A DNA stretch of 64,000 bases, taken from positions 62,001 to 126,000 of the forward strand of contig CALVEZ010000001.1 of assembly GCA_944326695.1 (NCBI GenBank), read 5' to 3'. Every line of letters begins with the position of its first letter. Position 1 is the first letter of the stretch. The translations under genes were made by a program, and so were the position numbers. Origin of the DNA: Candidatus Bilophila faecipullorum (lineage in GTDB: Bacteria > Desulfobacterota > Desulfovibrionia > Desulfovibrionales > Desulfovibrionaceae). The notes beneath the pieces are model-generated. The model worked only from the letters and a program-made list of their open reading frames with translations. It ran no database searches and was not told the origin of the DNA. Below, piece by piece: positions 46,605 to 56,155 of the stretch.

Positions 46605-48065
46605 CTAGGCGTTGTCCACGCGGTAGTTGGGAGCTTCCTTGGTGATGATGACATCGTGCACGTGGCTTTCGCGCAAGCCCGCGGCGGAAATCTCCACCAT
46701 CTGCGCCTTCTCGAAAAGCTCGCGCAGGTTGGCCGCGCCGCAATAGCCCATGCCGGAGCGCACGCCGCCGACGAGCTGGTAGACGGTCTCGCTCACCGGG
46801 CCGCGGAAGGGCACGCGCCCCACGATGCCCTCGGGCACCAGCTTCTTGCTCTTCTGCTGGAAGTAGCGGTCCGAGCTGCCTTCCTTCATGGCGTCGATGG
46901 AACCCATGCCGCGGTAAATCTTGTAGGTGCGGCCCTGATAGAGGATGGTCTCGCCCGGGCTTTCCTCGGTGCCGGCGAGGAGGCTCCCGATCATGATGCT
47001 GTTCGCGCCCGCGGAGAGGCCCTTGACCACATCGCCCGAGAATTTGATGCCGCCGTCACCAATGCAGCAGCGGTCCATTTCGCGGGCGGCGCGGGAGCAT
47101 TCCATGATCGCGGTCACCTGCGGCACGCCGACGCCCGCCACCACGCGGGTGGTGCAGATGGAGCCGGGGCCGATGCCGACCTTGACCGCGTCCGCGCCCG
47201 CCTTGAGCATGGCCCGTGCGCCCTCGTAGGTCGCCACGTTGCCCGCGATGAGCTGGCAGTTCGGGAACGCGCCCTTGACGGCGGCCACGGCGTCGAGAAT
47301 GTTCTTGGAATGGCCGTGCGCGGAATCAAGGACGAGCACGTCCACGCCCGCCGCGATGAGAGCGGCGGCGCGCTTTTCGCCTTCCGGCCCCACGCCGATG
47401 GCCGCGCCCACGCGCAGGCGGCCCTTGCTGTCCTTGCAGGCGTTGGGATATTTCTGGACCTTGTCGATGTCCTTCATGGTCAAAAGGCCGGCCAGCCGTC
47501 CCTGTTCGTCGACCACAAGCAGCTTTTCGATGCGGTGGGCGTGCAGGTGGTGCTTGGCTTCCTCAAGGGTGGTCCCGGTGGGCACGGTGACGAGGTTCTC
47601 GCTGGTCATCACGTCGCGGACGCGGGTTCCGGCCAAATCATCTACAAAACGGACGTCGCGGTTGGTCAGGATGCCGACGAGCTTTTTCTCGAGAACCACG
47701 GGCAGGCCGGAGACGCGGTAGGCGTGCATGAGATCAAGGGCGTGCTCCACGGTGTCGTCGGGTTCCACGGTGATGGGATCGATGATCATGCCGCTTTCGG
47801 ACTTCTTGACCTTTTCCACCTCAAGCTTCTGGCGCTCGATGCTCATGTTCTTGTGCACGATGCCGATGCCGCCCGCGCGGGCCATGGAAATGGCCATAGC
47901 CGACTCGGTCACCGTGTCCATCGCCGCTGAAACCAGAGGAATATTCAAGGAAATGGCCGGGGTCAGCCACGCGGTCACGTCCACCATGTCCGGCGTGACT
48001 TCAGAATAGGCGGGCACCAGCAATACATCATCGAAGGTCAGGCCCTTGCACAAAATTTTGGACAT
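46605..48065 (-). CDS. guaB: IMP dehydrogenase
   Basis: The 486-residue enzyme has a TIM-barrel core split by two CBS domains (about 95-205). The catalytic loop reads GPGSICTTR and the flap region holds GMGSIDAM. It oxidises IMP to XMP, the first step towards GMP. AGGAGGG precedes the ATG and a sigma-70-like promoter lies at 48146-48174. Confidence 0.97.
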   Translation of the reverse strand: MSKILCKGLTFDDVLLVPAYSEVTPDMVDVTAWLTPAISLNIPLVSAAMDTVTESAMAISMARAGGIGIVHKNMSIERQKLEVEKVKKSESGMIIDPITVEPDDTVEHALDLMHAYRVSGLPVVLEKKLVGILTNRDVRFVDDLAGTRVRDVMTSENLVTVPTGTTLEEAKHHLHAHRIEKLLVVDEQGRLAGLLTMKDIDKVQKYPNACKDSKGRLRVGAAIGVGPEGEKRAAALIAAGVDVLVLDSAHGHSKNILDAVAAVKGAFPNCQLIAGNVATYEGARAMLKAGADAVKVGIGPGSICTTRVVAGVGVPQVTAIMECSRAAREMDRCCIGDGGIKFSGDVVKGLSAGANSIMIGSLLAGTEESPGETILYQGRTYKIYRGMGSIDAMKEGSSDRYFQQKSKKLVPEGIVGRVPFRGPVSETVYQLVGGVRSGMGYCGAANLRELFEKAQMVEISAAGLRESHVHDVIITKEAPNYRVDNA

Positions 48066-48145
48066 CGTGCCCTCCTGAGGACAAAGAGGCTCCGGGGGGA
48101 CGCACCGGAGGCCGTAAGTGTGAGAGATAAAAAATGGAATGGATA

Positions 48146-48174
48146 AAGGTACTCTGCCGGGCCCTCCTTGTCAA
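48146..48174 (-). promoter_or_regulatory. Predicted promoter of guaB
   Basis: On the minus strand TTGACA (48174-48169) and TACCTT (48151-48146) are separated by 17 bases, about 80 bases before the guaB start. Confidence 0.5.
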
Positions 48175-48276
48175 CGTGAGAACGGCGGCGAGGCGGTCTT
48201 TGGCGGGCCGCAAGAGGGCGGCGGCACAGGATATTCCTCTCCCTGCCGCAAGAGGAGCCTTTCGGTAATAGAAGCC

Positions 48277-48305
48277 TTGTCTCTTGCGCGCGGGCCGTGT
48301 ACTAT
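48277..48305 (+). promoter_or_regulatory. Predicted promoter of the universal stress gene
   Basis: TTGTCT and TACTAT are spaced by 17 bases and lie 50 bases before the start codon. Confidence 0.45.
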
Positions 48306-48354
48306 ATTCTTGGTCTTATCAAAACAGACGCTCGCGCGTCACCAAGGAGCAACT

Positions 48355-48777
48355 ATGGCTTACAATCGCATCCTCCTGCCGGTCGACGGTTCCGAACACT
48401 CCATGCACGCGGTCGCCAACGCCGTGGAGCTTTCCTGTGCCACGAGCGAAATCATCGTCGCCACGGTCCTGCCCCCCATCCCCAATGTCATCGGCGGCGA
48501 CGCCCGCAAGGAAGCCGAGGATGCCGTCAAGACCGACGCCGCCCTGATCACCCAGCCGGTCCTTGAAACCCTGCGCAAGTCCAACATCGCCTGTCAGGAC
48601 AAGATCGTGCTGCACACCTCCACCGCCGAAGGCATCATCGAAACCGCCGAGGACATGAAGTGCGATCTCATCATCATGGGCTCGCGCGGCCGCAGCGAAA
48701 TCGAGGGGCTCCTTCTCGGCAGCGTCACCCACAAGGTGCTGACTCTCGCCAAAATCCCCGTGCTCGTCGTGCGCTAG
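48355..48777 (+). CDS. Universal stress protein (UspA family)
   Basis: The 140-residue single-domain protein has ILLPVDGSEHS at the start and the ATP-binding motif GSRGRSEIEGLLLGSVT near the end (G-x2-G-x9-G-S). It belongs to the ATP-binding Usp group. AAGGAG precedes ATG 48355. It stands alone. Role in stress survival is expected, without a specific target. Confidence 0.93.
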   Translation: MAYNRILLPVDGSEHSMHAVANAVELSCATSEIIVATVLPPIPNVIGGDARKEAEDAVKTDAALITQPVLETLRKSNIACQDKIVLHTSTAEGIIETAEDMKCDLIIMGSRGRSEIEGLLLGSVTHKVLTLAKIPVLVVR

Positions 48778-49233
48778 GCCGTGGCCGCAGACAGCGGAAA
48801 CCATCGTGTTTTTCAGGTGCCGCTCTTCTGCCGGGCAAGGAGTTTTTCTGCCCCCTCGCGTCGCTGAGGCTACGCCGGAGAGAACAGGCACAGCCGTAAG
48901 GCAACGCTCGGGAAAGGGAGGGCCTTTCGCCCAAAGGCCCTTCCCTTTTCCGTCTTGCCCCGGCGTTTGTTGCCGGGGCTTCCCGTCCGGCGCCTGCTGA
49001 GGGCAGGAATACCGGACGACGCAACACGCTCTTTTCTCAAGGCTCTCAGAAGCAGGCCTCTTTCATGACGGCGCCGATCCGGGCCACGGAAAGGGCCGCA
49101 AGGCAAAGGCTCCCGCACGCGGCGGTTCCGCGACGGCGCACACAGGCAGGATACGCCTGCCGCGTCTTCTCCCGCGCGGCTCACGGGGCCAGGGTGCGGG
49201 GAGAAGGCCCAACGCTTCCCGCCCCACCCCCTC
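48778..49233. other. Intergenic region between usp and cardiolipin synthase-like gene
   Basis: About 455 bases hold a terminator-like hairpin at 48913-48949 and no supportable gene. The rest is GC-rich with only chance open frames. Confidence 0.45.
48913..48949 (+). terminator. Terminator-like hairpin downstream of usp
   Basis: AAAGGGAGGGCCTTT pairs with AAAGGCCCTTCCCTTT with one bulged base, followed by TTTTCC. It lies 135 bases beyond the usp stop. Confidence 0.6.
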
Positions 49234-50727
49234 ATGCTCTACATATCCATCCTGCTCGCCCTGCTTACGGTCGCCTTTCTCGTCATCGTCCCGGATACGG
49301 TGATCATCGTCCTCTTCGTGGCGATCATGCACGCCTTCGGGCTTTACAGCGCGGGGCACGCCCTCCTGCACAAGCGGGACTCGCGGGCCGCTCTCGGCTG
49401 GATCGCGGCCATCCTGCTCATGCCCCCGGTAGGCTTGCCCCTGTACTGGCTCTTCGGCATCGCGCGCATCGACAGCCAGGCCGGGCGGCTCATGGAAAGG
49501 GCCGCGCGCAAGGTCATGGGCGGGCTCGTCGACCTGCACGGCAAGTCGCTCTGCCTCTCGCCGCAGTGCGCGCCCGCAGAGGAGGACATGCCCGGCGCAT
49601 GGCACTATCTGGCCACGCCGGGCCTCAGCATCACGGGCCGCCACATGGCCGGAGGCAACCGGCTGACCGTGCTGCACAACGGCGAGGCGGCCTATCCGTC
49701 CATGCTCGACGCCATCAACAAGGCGAAGGAGCGGGTCTATCTGTCGAGCTTCATCTTCGGCTACGACGAGGCGGGGCTCGCCTTTGTCGACGCCCTGCGC
49801 GAGGCCGCAGAGCGCGGTTGCGACGTGCGCCTGCTCACGGACGGCGTAGGCTCCTTCCACCTCTGGCCAAGCTGGAAAAAACGCCTCGGCCCCAAGGTCA
49901 GGCGGGCTTCCTTCCTGCCGCCGCGCCTCATCCCGCCGCAACTCTCCATCAACCTGCGCACGCACCGCAAGGTGCTCGTCTGCGACGGGGAAATCGGCTT
50001 TACGGGCGGCATGAACATTTCCCAGCACCACTTCACCCTGCTCCAGCGCCCGGATCGCGTGCAGGACATCCATTTCCGCTGCGCCGGGCCCGTGGCCCAG
50101 CAACTGGAAATCGCCTTCCTCATGGACTGGAGCTTTTCGAGCGGCGAAGCCACCTCCGCGAGGGTCAGGAGCATTCCGAAACAGGGTGATTCCCTGTGCC
50201 GCCTGCTCATGGACGGCCCGGGCACGCCGGAGGACACCATCCTCGATCTGGTCTGCGCCCAGATTTCCACGGCCCGGCGTTCCGTGCGCATCATGAGCCC
50301 CTACTTCCTCCCACCGCACCGGCTGCACGGGGAACTCGTCAGCGCCGTGCTGCGCGGGGTCGAGGTCAGCGTCATCCTGCCGGACGAGAACAACCACCGG
50401 CTGGTGGATTGGGCCATGCGCCACCAGATGCCCATGCTGGCGGACAGGGGCATTCATATCTACCGCCAGCCCGCGCCCTTCGCGCACACCAAGCTTTTGC
50501 TCATCGACGGCGAATACACCCTGCTCGGCTCGGCCAACCTTGATCCGCGCAGCCTGAACCTCAACTTCGAGCTGGTCATGGAAGTGCTCGATCTCAGCCT
50601 GACCGCCGAGCTGACCGCCTTTTATGACGAGGTACGAAGCCGCTCCCTGCGCGTGCCGCCGACCTACCCCGCGCTCCCCTATCGCCTGCGGAACGCCGCG
50701 AGCTGGATTTTCTCGCCGTATCTGTAG
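49234..50727 (+). CDS. cls: Cardiolipin synthase-like phospholipase D family protein
   Basis: The 497-residue protein has two N-terminal membrane helices (about 2-45) and two HKD motifs, HRKVLVCDGEIGFTGGMN and HTKLLLIDGEYTLLGSANLD. It should join phosphatidylglycerol molecules into cardiolipin at the inner membrane. The C-terminal end shares 134 bases with the convergent rnr gene, an unusually long overlap. Alternative PLD-type activities are not excluded. Confidence 0.92.
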   Translation: MLYISILLALLTVAFLVIVPDTVIIVLFVAIMHAFGLYSAGHALLHKRDSRAALGWIAAILLMPPVGLPLYWLFGIARIDSQAGRLMERAARKVMGGLVDLHGKSLCLSPQCAPAEEDMPGAWHYLATPGLSITGRHMAGGNRLTVLHNGEAAYPSMLDAINKAKERVYLSSFIFGYDEAGLAFVDALREAAERGCDVRLLTDGVGSFHLWPSWKKRLGPKVRRASFLPPRLIPPQLSINLRTHRKVLVCDGEIGFTGGMNISQHHFTLLQRPDRVQDIHFRCAGPVAQQLEIAFLMDWSFSSGEATSARVRSIPKQGDSLCRLLMDGPGTPEDTILDLVCAQISTARRSVRIMSPYFLPPHRLHGELVSAVLRGVEVSVILPDENNHRLVDWAMRHQMPMLADRGIHIYRQPAPFAHTKLLLIDGEYTLLGSANLDPRSLNLNFELVMEVLDLSLTAELTAFYDEVRSRSLRVPPTYPALPYRLRNAASWIFSPYL

Positions 50728-53131
50728 CCCCTTCCAGCTCAAGGTTGACCTCAAGCCGCCCGAGGTGCACGTCGGCAAGGCGCACGCTGACCGCCTGCCC
50801 CAGCCGGAAGCGCCGCCCCGTGCCCACGCCGATAAGTTCCTGCCGATCCGGGTCGAACTCAAACCAGTCGTCCTGAAAACTCGTCAGGCGCACCATGCCC
50901 TCCACGGGCATCTTGTCGAATTCCACGAAAAAGCCAAAATCCGTCACCCCGGAAATGACGCCGGAAAAAACCTCTCCGACGCGCTCCTGAAGCAGGAGGC
51001 AACCGAGACGGCGGCCGATTTCCCGCTCGGCTTCGGCGGCGGCGCGTTCGCGGGCGTTGCACTGGTCCGTGGCTGCGAGAAGCTTGTGCCCGGCCAGAAC
51101 CGGGCCCTGCGAAGCCCCGAGCGTGAAGGCGAGGGCGCGGTGGACCAGCAAATCCGCATAACGGCGGATGGGCGAGGTGAAGTGGCAGTAGCAGGGCGAG
51201 GCCAGCCCGAAATGCTCGCCCGCCTCGGGCGAATACCGGGCCTGCATCATGGACCGCAACACGAGCCGCCCCACAAGATACTCCTGCGGCGTGCCTTCCG
51301 CCTCCTTGATGATGGCCCGCAACCGGCCCGGCGACGGCGTTTCCCCCTTTTTAAGGTGCAGGACGTCGCTGCGCGCCAGATCGGTGGAAGCCAACGTGCG
51401 GAACAGCGTGGACAGCCGATCCGGGTCGGGCGCGGGATGCACGCGGTAGGGGAAGGGCGTACCCTTCTCGGTCAGGAAGCGGGCCACGGCTTCGTTGGCC
51501 GCCAGCATGAATTCCTCGATCAGGCGATGGGCGAAGAGCCGCACCCGGCGCTCCACGTCCTTCACTTCGCCGGTGGCCCGATCCACGATGAATTGCGCCT
51601 CGGGCAGATCGAAATCGAGGCTGCCCCGGGCCTGCCGCCGCTCCAAAAGCAAACGGGCCAGCGTTTCGGCGTCCCGCAGGAAGGGATGGCGCTCCAGCAG
51701 CTCGCCGCCGTGGTCCAGCGCCTCCTGCACGCCCTCGTAGGTCAGCCGTCCCCGCGAACGGATAAGGCCCGGGAAAAAGGCGGCCGTGCGCGGCGTGCCC
51801 CGGCTGTCGAAACCGATGCGCGCGGCCATGACCAGCCGATCCTCGCCGGGCCGCAGGCTGCACAGGCCGTTTGAGAGCACTTCCGGGAGCATGGGCTCCA
51901 CCGAGGTGGGGAAATAGTAGGAATTGCCGCGCTCCCGGGCTTCGCGGTCCAGCCGCGAACCGGAAAAGACGAAATGGCTCACGTCCGCGATGGCGACCCA
52001 GAGTTCCCACGCCACGCCCTCCGGCGCGCCCGCAAGAGGCCGGACAAAGACGGCGTCGTCGAAATCGCGTGCGTCCTCGCCGTCGATGGTCACGAAGGGG
52101 ACGCCTCGCAAATCCTGCCGTTTGGCCGTGGAGGTATGGGACACGGCATCGGGCGAGGGCGCGCCCTTCGCCTCCTCAAGCGGCGGGAGGCCCCCCATAT
52201 CGGGGCTTTCCTGCGCGTGCCGCTCCAGCTCGGCGGCCTCGGCCAGCACGTTGGGCGGAAAGTCCAGCGGGATGCCGTGATTGAGCTTGGTCAGGCGCTC
52301 CTGCACCGCCGCGTCCTCCTCAAGGCCGAGTGAAACCCGGGCCGTGGCGTTCCACAGGCCCTCATCAAGCTTTTCCTGCGGCGTGACCAGCAGCAATTCC
52401 CCGGGCCGCGGGGCTTCCGGCAAGGCGGAGACGTCGGTGTCGAGCAAAAAGTCAAGGCGGGGATCGGCGGGACGGCAGAGGACGCCCCGCGCCGTCGTGC
52501 GCCGCGTGACGTGCACGGCAAGCTCCTTCTGGCGGCGCTCCAGCACGCGCAGGATGCGGCCTTCGGGATTACGCATCGCGCCGTGCCGCTGTGTGCCCGG
52601 CTGCAAGGCCACCTCCACGCGGTCGCCGTGCCACGCATCCCCCAAGAAGGCGGGATGGATGAATATATCGGGACGGCTGCGGACCTCTCCCTCGCGTTTG
52701 CGGCGGCCCTTTTCCACCGCCTGCGGCTCTCCTCCCGCCTCGGCCACGGCGTCGGGCGTGACAAAACCGGCTCCTGAACGCTGTACGGAAAGGACGCCCG
52801 TGATCACCTGCGCCTGCGACGCCTCCACCCACTTGCCGCCGCGCAGCCGGATGACCCGGCCTTCGCTCTGCAAGGCGTCGAGCAGCGCCTCAAGCGGCTT
52901 CTTGTCGCGGCGGGACAGATCGAGAAAGCGGACGAGATCGTCAAGTCGCACGGGATGGCGCACCTTGCTCATGACTTCGAGCACCTCGGCGGCCTGCAAA
53001 CCGCCGGGAACGCTGACGAACGCCTGCGCGGTGGCGCGGGGCGCAACCTTATGGGAACGGCGCGCGGCAGGGGCCGCCCCTTCGGGGGCGGCGTCACCGA
53101 AATACCCGCGCCGACGGGATCGTTTTTTCAT
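50594..53131 (-). CDS. rnr: Exoribonuclease R (RNase II/R family)
   Basis: The 845-residue enzyme has an N-terminal winged-helix domain, OB/cold-shock domains, an RNB core with the metal-binding aspartates in IDGEDARDFDDAV, and an S1 domain (about 735-815) followed by a basic Arg/Ser tail. ATG 53131 has AAAAGG upstream. It degrades structured RNA 3' to 5', relevant to hairpin-rich transcripts. The 3' end overlaps the convergent cls gene. Confidence 0.94.
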   Translation of the reverse strand: MKKRSRRRGYFGDAAPEGAAPAARRSHKVAPRATAQAFVSVPGGLQAAEVLEVMSKVRHPVRLDDLVRFLDLSRRDKKPLEALLDALQSEGRVIRLRGGKWVEASQAQVITGVLSVQRSGAGFVTPDAVAEAGGEPQAVEKGRRKREGEVRSRPDIFIHPAFLGDAWHGDRVEVALQPGTQRHGAMRNPEGRILRVLERRQKELAVHVTRRTTARGVLCRPADPRLDFLLDTDVSALPEAPRPGELLLVTPQEKLDEGLWNATARVSLGLEEDAAVQERLTKLNHGIPLDFPPNVLAEAAELERHAQESPDMGGLPPLEEAKGAPSPDAVSHTSTAKRQDLRGVPFVTIDGEDARDFDDAVFVRPLAGAPEGVAWELWVAIADVSHFVFSGSRLDREARERGNSYYFPTSVEPMLPEVLSNGLCSLRPGEDRLVMAARIGFDSRGTPRTAAFFPGLIRSRGRLTYEGVQEALDHGGELLERHPFLRDAETLARLLLERRQARGSLDFDLPEAQFIVDRATGEVKDVERRVRLFAHRLIEEFMLAANEAVARFLTEKGTPFPYRVHPAPDPDRLSTLFRTLASTDLARSDVLHLKKGETPSPGRLRAIIKEAEGTPQEYLVGRLVLRSMMQARYSPEAGEHFGLASPCYCHFTSPIRRYADLLVHRALAFTLGASQGPVLAGHKLLAATDQCNARERAAAEAEREIGRRLGCLLLQERVGEVFSGVISGVTDFGFFVEFDKMPVEGMVRLTSFQDDWFEFDPDRQELIGVGTGRRFRLGQAVSVRLADVHLGRLEVNLELEGATDTARKSSSRRSAGDRGARGRSAARAGSGFVPRHKRRSARRSG

Positions 53132-53286
53132 GGAAAAACCTTTTGTTGAGGGCTCTGCGGAAAAAGGGAATGGAAAGGAATACGCCGCAAAAAGCCGTGA
53201 CGCCCGCAACCGGGGCCGTCGCCTCTGCCGGGCATGGCTGAATATGACCCAGAAGCGCAGCGCTGGCAATGCGTGAGAAAAAGCGG

Positions 53287-53763
53287 CTATTCCGGCTTTG
53301 ACGCATCCGCCTTCGGGAAGGCTTCCGGCGGCACGGACGGGGACGTTTCCGGGGAGGCCTCGGGCGAAGCCACCGGGGAAACAGCCGGGGAAGCATCAAA
53401 AAGCCCCTCCCCCCAGGCGTAAAGCTCGCGCAAGGCCGGGAGCAGAGCCCTCCCCCGCTCGGTCAGGGAATACTCGACGCGCGGGGGCCGTTCCCCATAG
53501 TCGCGGCGGGACACGAGCCCGTCGGCCTCCAGTTCCCGCAGGCACTGGGCCAACATCATATGGGTGACGCCCCGCACGCCGCGCTTGAGTTCGCCGTAGC
53601 GCACGGCCCCGCCGCAGAGGTGCCAGAGGATGGGCAGTTTCCACTTGCCGCCGATGACGGAAAGCGCGCGCAGCAGTGGACAGGGCACCGTATAGACATT
53701 GGCGGCGGGGAGTTCCGTGGCGTAGCCCACACCTTTCCTTCTGGTCGTCACCTTTTCCTCCAT
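53287..53763 (-). CDS. HxlR family transcriptional regulator
   Basis: The 158-residue protein has a winged helix-turn-helix of HxlR type (CPLLRALSVIGGKWKLPILW, GVTHMMLAQCLRELEADGL, RVEYSLTERG). Cys28, placed at the start of the domain, matches the redox-active Cys of HypR/YodB-type members. A 35-residue Pro/Ser/Ala/Glu tail follows the domain and is unusual. It is divergent from a flavoprotein gene and likely controls it and itself, through dyads at 53771-53784 and 53832-53845. Confidence 0.9.
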   Translation of the reverse strand: MEEKVTTRRKGVGYATELPAANVYTVPCPLLRALSVIGGKWKLPILWHLCGGAVRYGELKRGVRGVTHMMLAQCLRELEADGLVSRRDYGERPPRVEYSLTERGRALLPALRELYAWGEGLFDASPAVSPVASPEASPETSPSVPPEAFPKADASKPE

Positions 53764-53769
53764 GTCAGA

Positions 53770-53850
53770 GTTCCGCGCCCGGAAGGAGAAGCCGAGTCGC
53801 GCCTTGCGGGTGGCGGTAGCGCTCTCCCGGGTTCCGCGCCCGGAAGGAGA
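53770..53850. promoter_or_regulatory. Pair of candidate HxlR operators
   Basis: A 20-base direct repeat occurs at 53770-53789 and 53831-53850, and each contains the perfect dyad TTCCG-N4-CGGAA. A weaker third relative (TTCCGTGCCCGGGG) is at 53890. All lie between the divergent hxlR and flavoprotein genes. The first dyad is within ten bases of the hxlR start codon. Confidence 0.5.
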
Positions 53851-54020
53851 GCCCCCGAATAGCCGCCCCTTGCCGAAGATAAACCCCGTTTTCCGTGCCC
53901 GGGGCAAGATGCCTGACGAGTCCGGGGCGCTCAGAAAAAACTGCGTACTTGCCTTCGCGCCGCCTTTTTCCCATAGTCTGGAGCAAAAGCGCGGGCCGCA
54001 GTCCCGCAAGGAGCCAAGCC

Positions 54021-54677
54021 ATGACCATCTACGCCATCAACGGAAGCCCGAGAAAAACCAACAACACCGCGACCCTCCTCAGCGAAGCCCTCGCCGGGGC
54101 GCAGGCCGCCCTCCCCGGAGTGGAAACGGAGCTGATCCACCTCTACAGCTATAATTTCAACGGCTGCGTAAGCTGTTTCGAATGCAAACGCCTCGGCGGG
54201 AAGAGCTACGGCCACTGCGCCCTGCGGGATGAGGCCTCGCCCCTCCTCGACAAGCTGGCGCAGGCGGACGGCCTCATTTTCGGCTCGCCCGTCTACTTCC
54301 ACGGCATCACCGGAAAGCTGAGGATGTTCCTCGAGCGCCTGTTCTTCCCCTGCCTCGTCTATGACGCCGACTACTCCTCACTTGCGCCGCGCCGGATGCC
54401 CACCGCCTTCATCTATACCATGAACGTACCGCACGAAGTCATGCTGGCCCAAAAGTACCCGGACGCCTTCCGGCCTATGGAGTACTTTCTGGAAAGGCTC
54501 TTTTCCAAGCCTGAAACGCTCTACGCCAACGACACGTATCAATTCAGCGACTATTCCAAATACAAGGTGGAATGCTTTTCGGAAGCGGAAAAGGCCCACC
54601 ATCGGGAACGGCAATTCCCCATCGACCGCCGCAACGCCTTCGAGCTGGGGCAAAGGCTGGCCCGGCGAGCCGGGTGA
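54021..54677 (+). CDS. NADPH-dependent FMN reductase-like flavoprotein
   Basis: The 218-residue protein has the flavodoxin-fold FMN loop GSPRKTNNTATLL, then a Cys cluster (GCVSCFECKR), and the second flavin loop FGSPVYFHGITGKLRMFLER. It belongs to the iron-sulfur flavoprotein/NADPH:FMN reductase group. AAGGAG precedes ATG 54021. It is divergent from the HxlR gene and probably its target, maybe for quinone or electrophile detoxification; the latter is inference. Confidence 0.88.
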   Translation: MTIYAINGSPRKTNNTATLLSEALAGAQAALPGVETELIHLYSYNFNGCVSCFECKRLGGKSYGHCALRDEASPLLDKLAQADGLIFGSPVYFHGITGKLRMFLERLFFPCLVYDADYSSLAPRRMPTAFIYTMNVPHEVMLAQKYPDAFRPMEYFLERLFSKPETLYANDTYQFSDYSKYKVECFSEAEKAHHRERQFPIDRRNAFELGQRLARRAG

Positions 54678-54766
54678 GCGCCCGCGCCTTTCCCATTGCG
54701 CCGGAAAGCGGCAGGGCCGGCCTTTCCAAACCAGCGGCCCGTATCGGCGGCCCGGAGGGAGCTGGC

Positions 54767-55825
54767 TCAACCGGAAATGAGCCCGTGCGCCACGGCCCAC
54801 CGCTCGAACCAGACGGGAAAGGCCACGTCCGTCCACAGGGACGGTCCAAAGGCGGCCTCGACGCGCAGGGACCAGACGCGGGAGAGCCCTAAAGCGCGCA
54901 GCTTCACGGCGTCCTTTGCCGTGCAGATCACGGGCAGGCCGAGCGCCTCCAGCTTCGCCGCCTCCGCCGGGCCATAGGCATAGTGATCCGAAAAAGTGAC
55001 GACGCGGGCCGGAGGATGCCCCATGTACCGGCTTACGGTCGCGGCCACCTGCGCGGGATCGCCCACGCCGCTGATCAGCGCGTAGGGCGCGCCCGCGAAG
55101 GCCTCGGCGTCGGCGCGCTCCTCGCTTCCCACGCGGCGCAGCTCCACGGGCCGCAGCGAAAAGGAAAAGAGCGGACGGCCAAAAGCGGCCAGCCTCTTTT
55201 CGCAGGCCGGGCGAAGTGCTTCCAGTTCCTCGGGCCCGGCCTTGATCAGGAAGGCCCCGGCCCGCGTGAGCGCTTCCGGCCCTTCCCGCCATGCCCCGGC
55301 CGGGATGACCTCGCTCCACCCTTCCCGCAGATCGTCGGGACGCAGCAGGACGAGATCGAGATCGCGCCGCACCTTCACGTGCTGGAAGCCGTCGTCGAGC
55401 ACAAAAAGATCGGGGTGAAGACGCTCTTCCGCCCAGCGCCCCGAACGGCGGCGGTCCGGGTCCACGAGCACGGCACTGGCGGGATGCTCCAGCGCCAGCA
55501 TGAGCGGCTCGTCCCCGGCCTCCTCCACCGTGCAGCCGGGGGCAACGCGCAAGGGCAGGACGGGCGGTCTGGCCTTATAACCGCGAGTCAGCACGGCGGG
55601 CCTCAGGCCGCGCGCCTCACTCCAGCCGAGGAGCCAGTCCACGACGGGAGTCTTGCCCGTGCCGCCCCAGGCGATATTTCCCACGGACACGCAGGGGCGG
55701 GCGGGCCGGAAAGCCGCATCCCCCGCCTCCCAGCGAGCCCGCCGCGCGGCCATGAGCCGCCGGTACGCGGCCCCCAAAGGCCGAAGCAAGGGCCGCAGCC
55801 TGCGTTGCCATATCAAGGGATTCAT
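54767..55825 (-). CDS. lpxK: Tetraacyldisaccharide 4'-kinase
   Basis: The 352-residue kinase has the Walker A loop VGNIAWGGTGKTP near 48-60, the LpxK motif RGYKAR and the DDGFQHVKVRRDLDLV block. It phosphorylates the lipid A disaccharide at the inner membrane. It is essential for normal lipid A, so the cell is a Gram-negative with LPS. It is convergent with the flavoprotein gene. Confidence 0.95.
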   Translation of the reverse strand: MNPLIWQRRLRPLLRPLGAAYRRLMAARRARWEAGDAAFRPARPCVSVGNIAWGGTGKTPVVDWLLGWSEARGLRPAVLTRGYKARPPVLPLRVAPGCTVEEAGDEPLMLALEHPASAVLVDPDRRRSGRWAEERLHPDLFVLDDGFQHVKVRRDLDLVLLRPDDLREGWSEVIPAGAWREGPEALTRAGAFLIKAGPEELEALRPACEKRLAAFGRPLFSFSLRPVELRRVGSEERADAEAFAGAPYALISGVGDPAQVAATVSRYMGHPPARVVTFSDHYAYGPAEAAKLEALGLPVICTAKDAVKLRALGLSRVWSLRVEAAFGPSLWTDVAFPVWFERWAVAHGLISG

Positions 55826-56155
55826 CGTTTTTTCACTCCGCCGTTCTGATCCGTGATTGAGGGGAACGCCTCAAGGGACGGGCCCGAGGAACGTTGCGGC
55901 CCCCATAGAGCATAAGATGTATCTCCAATCCTCAGGGGGCGGCCCGCGCGGGCGTCGCTTGGAGCGCCATGACGTGATATAAACGCGGGGGCAAGGAACG
56001 TCCCCGGGCATCGCACCCCGTATCTTTCTTTCCGGCGTCCCCGCGTGGGCGTGCGCCCCAACATCCTGTACAGGAGGGGCAGCAGCGACCAGAACGGCTC
56101 AGCGGGCGGCCCCGATCTTCCTAAAACCGCGATGCCGTCCGCCCCCTCTCTATCC
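55826..56155. other. Intergenic region between lpxK and panC
   Basis: About 330 GC-rich bases hold no supportable gene. No terminator or repeat of the two dispersed families is seen. Confidence 0.4.
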
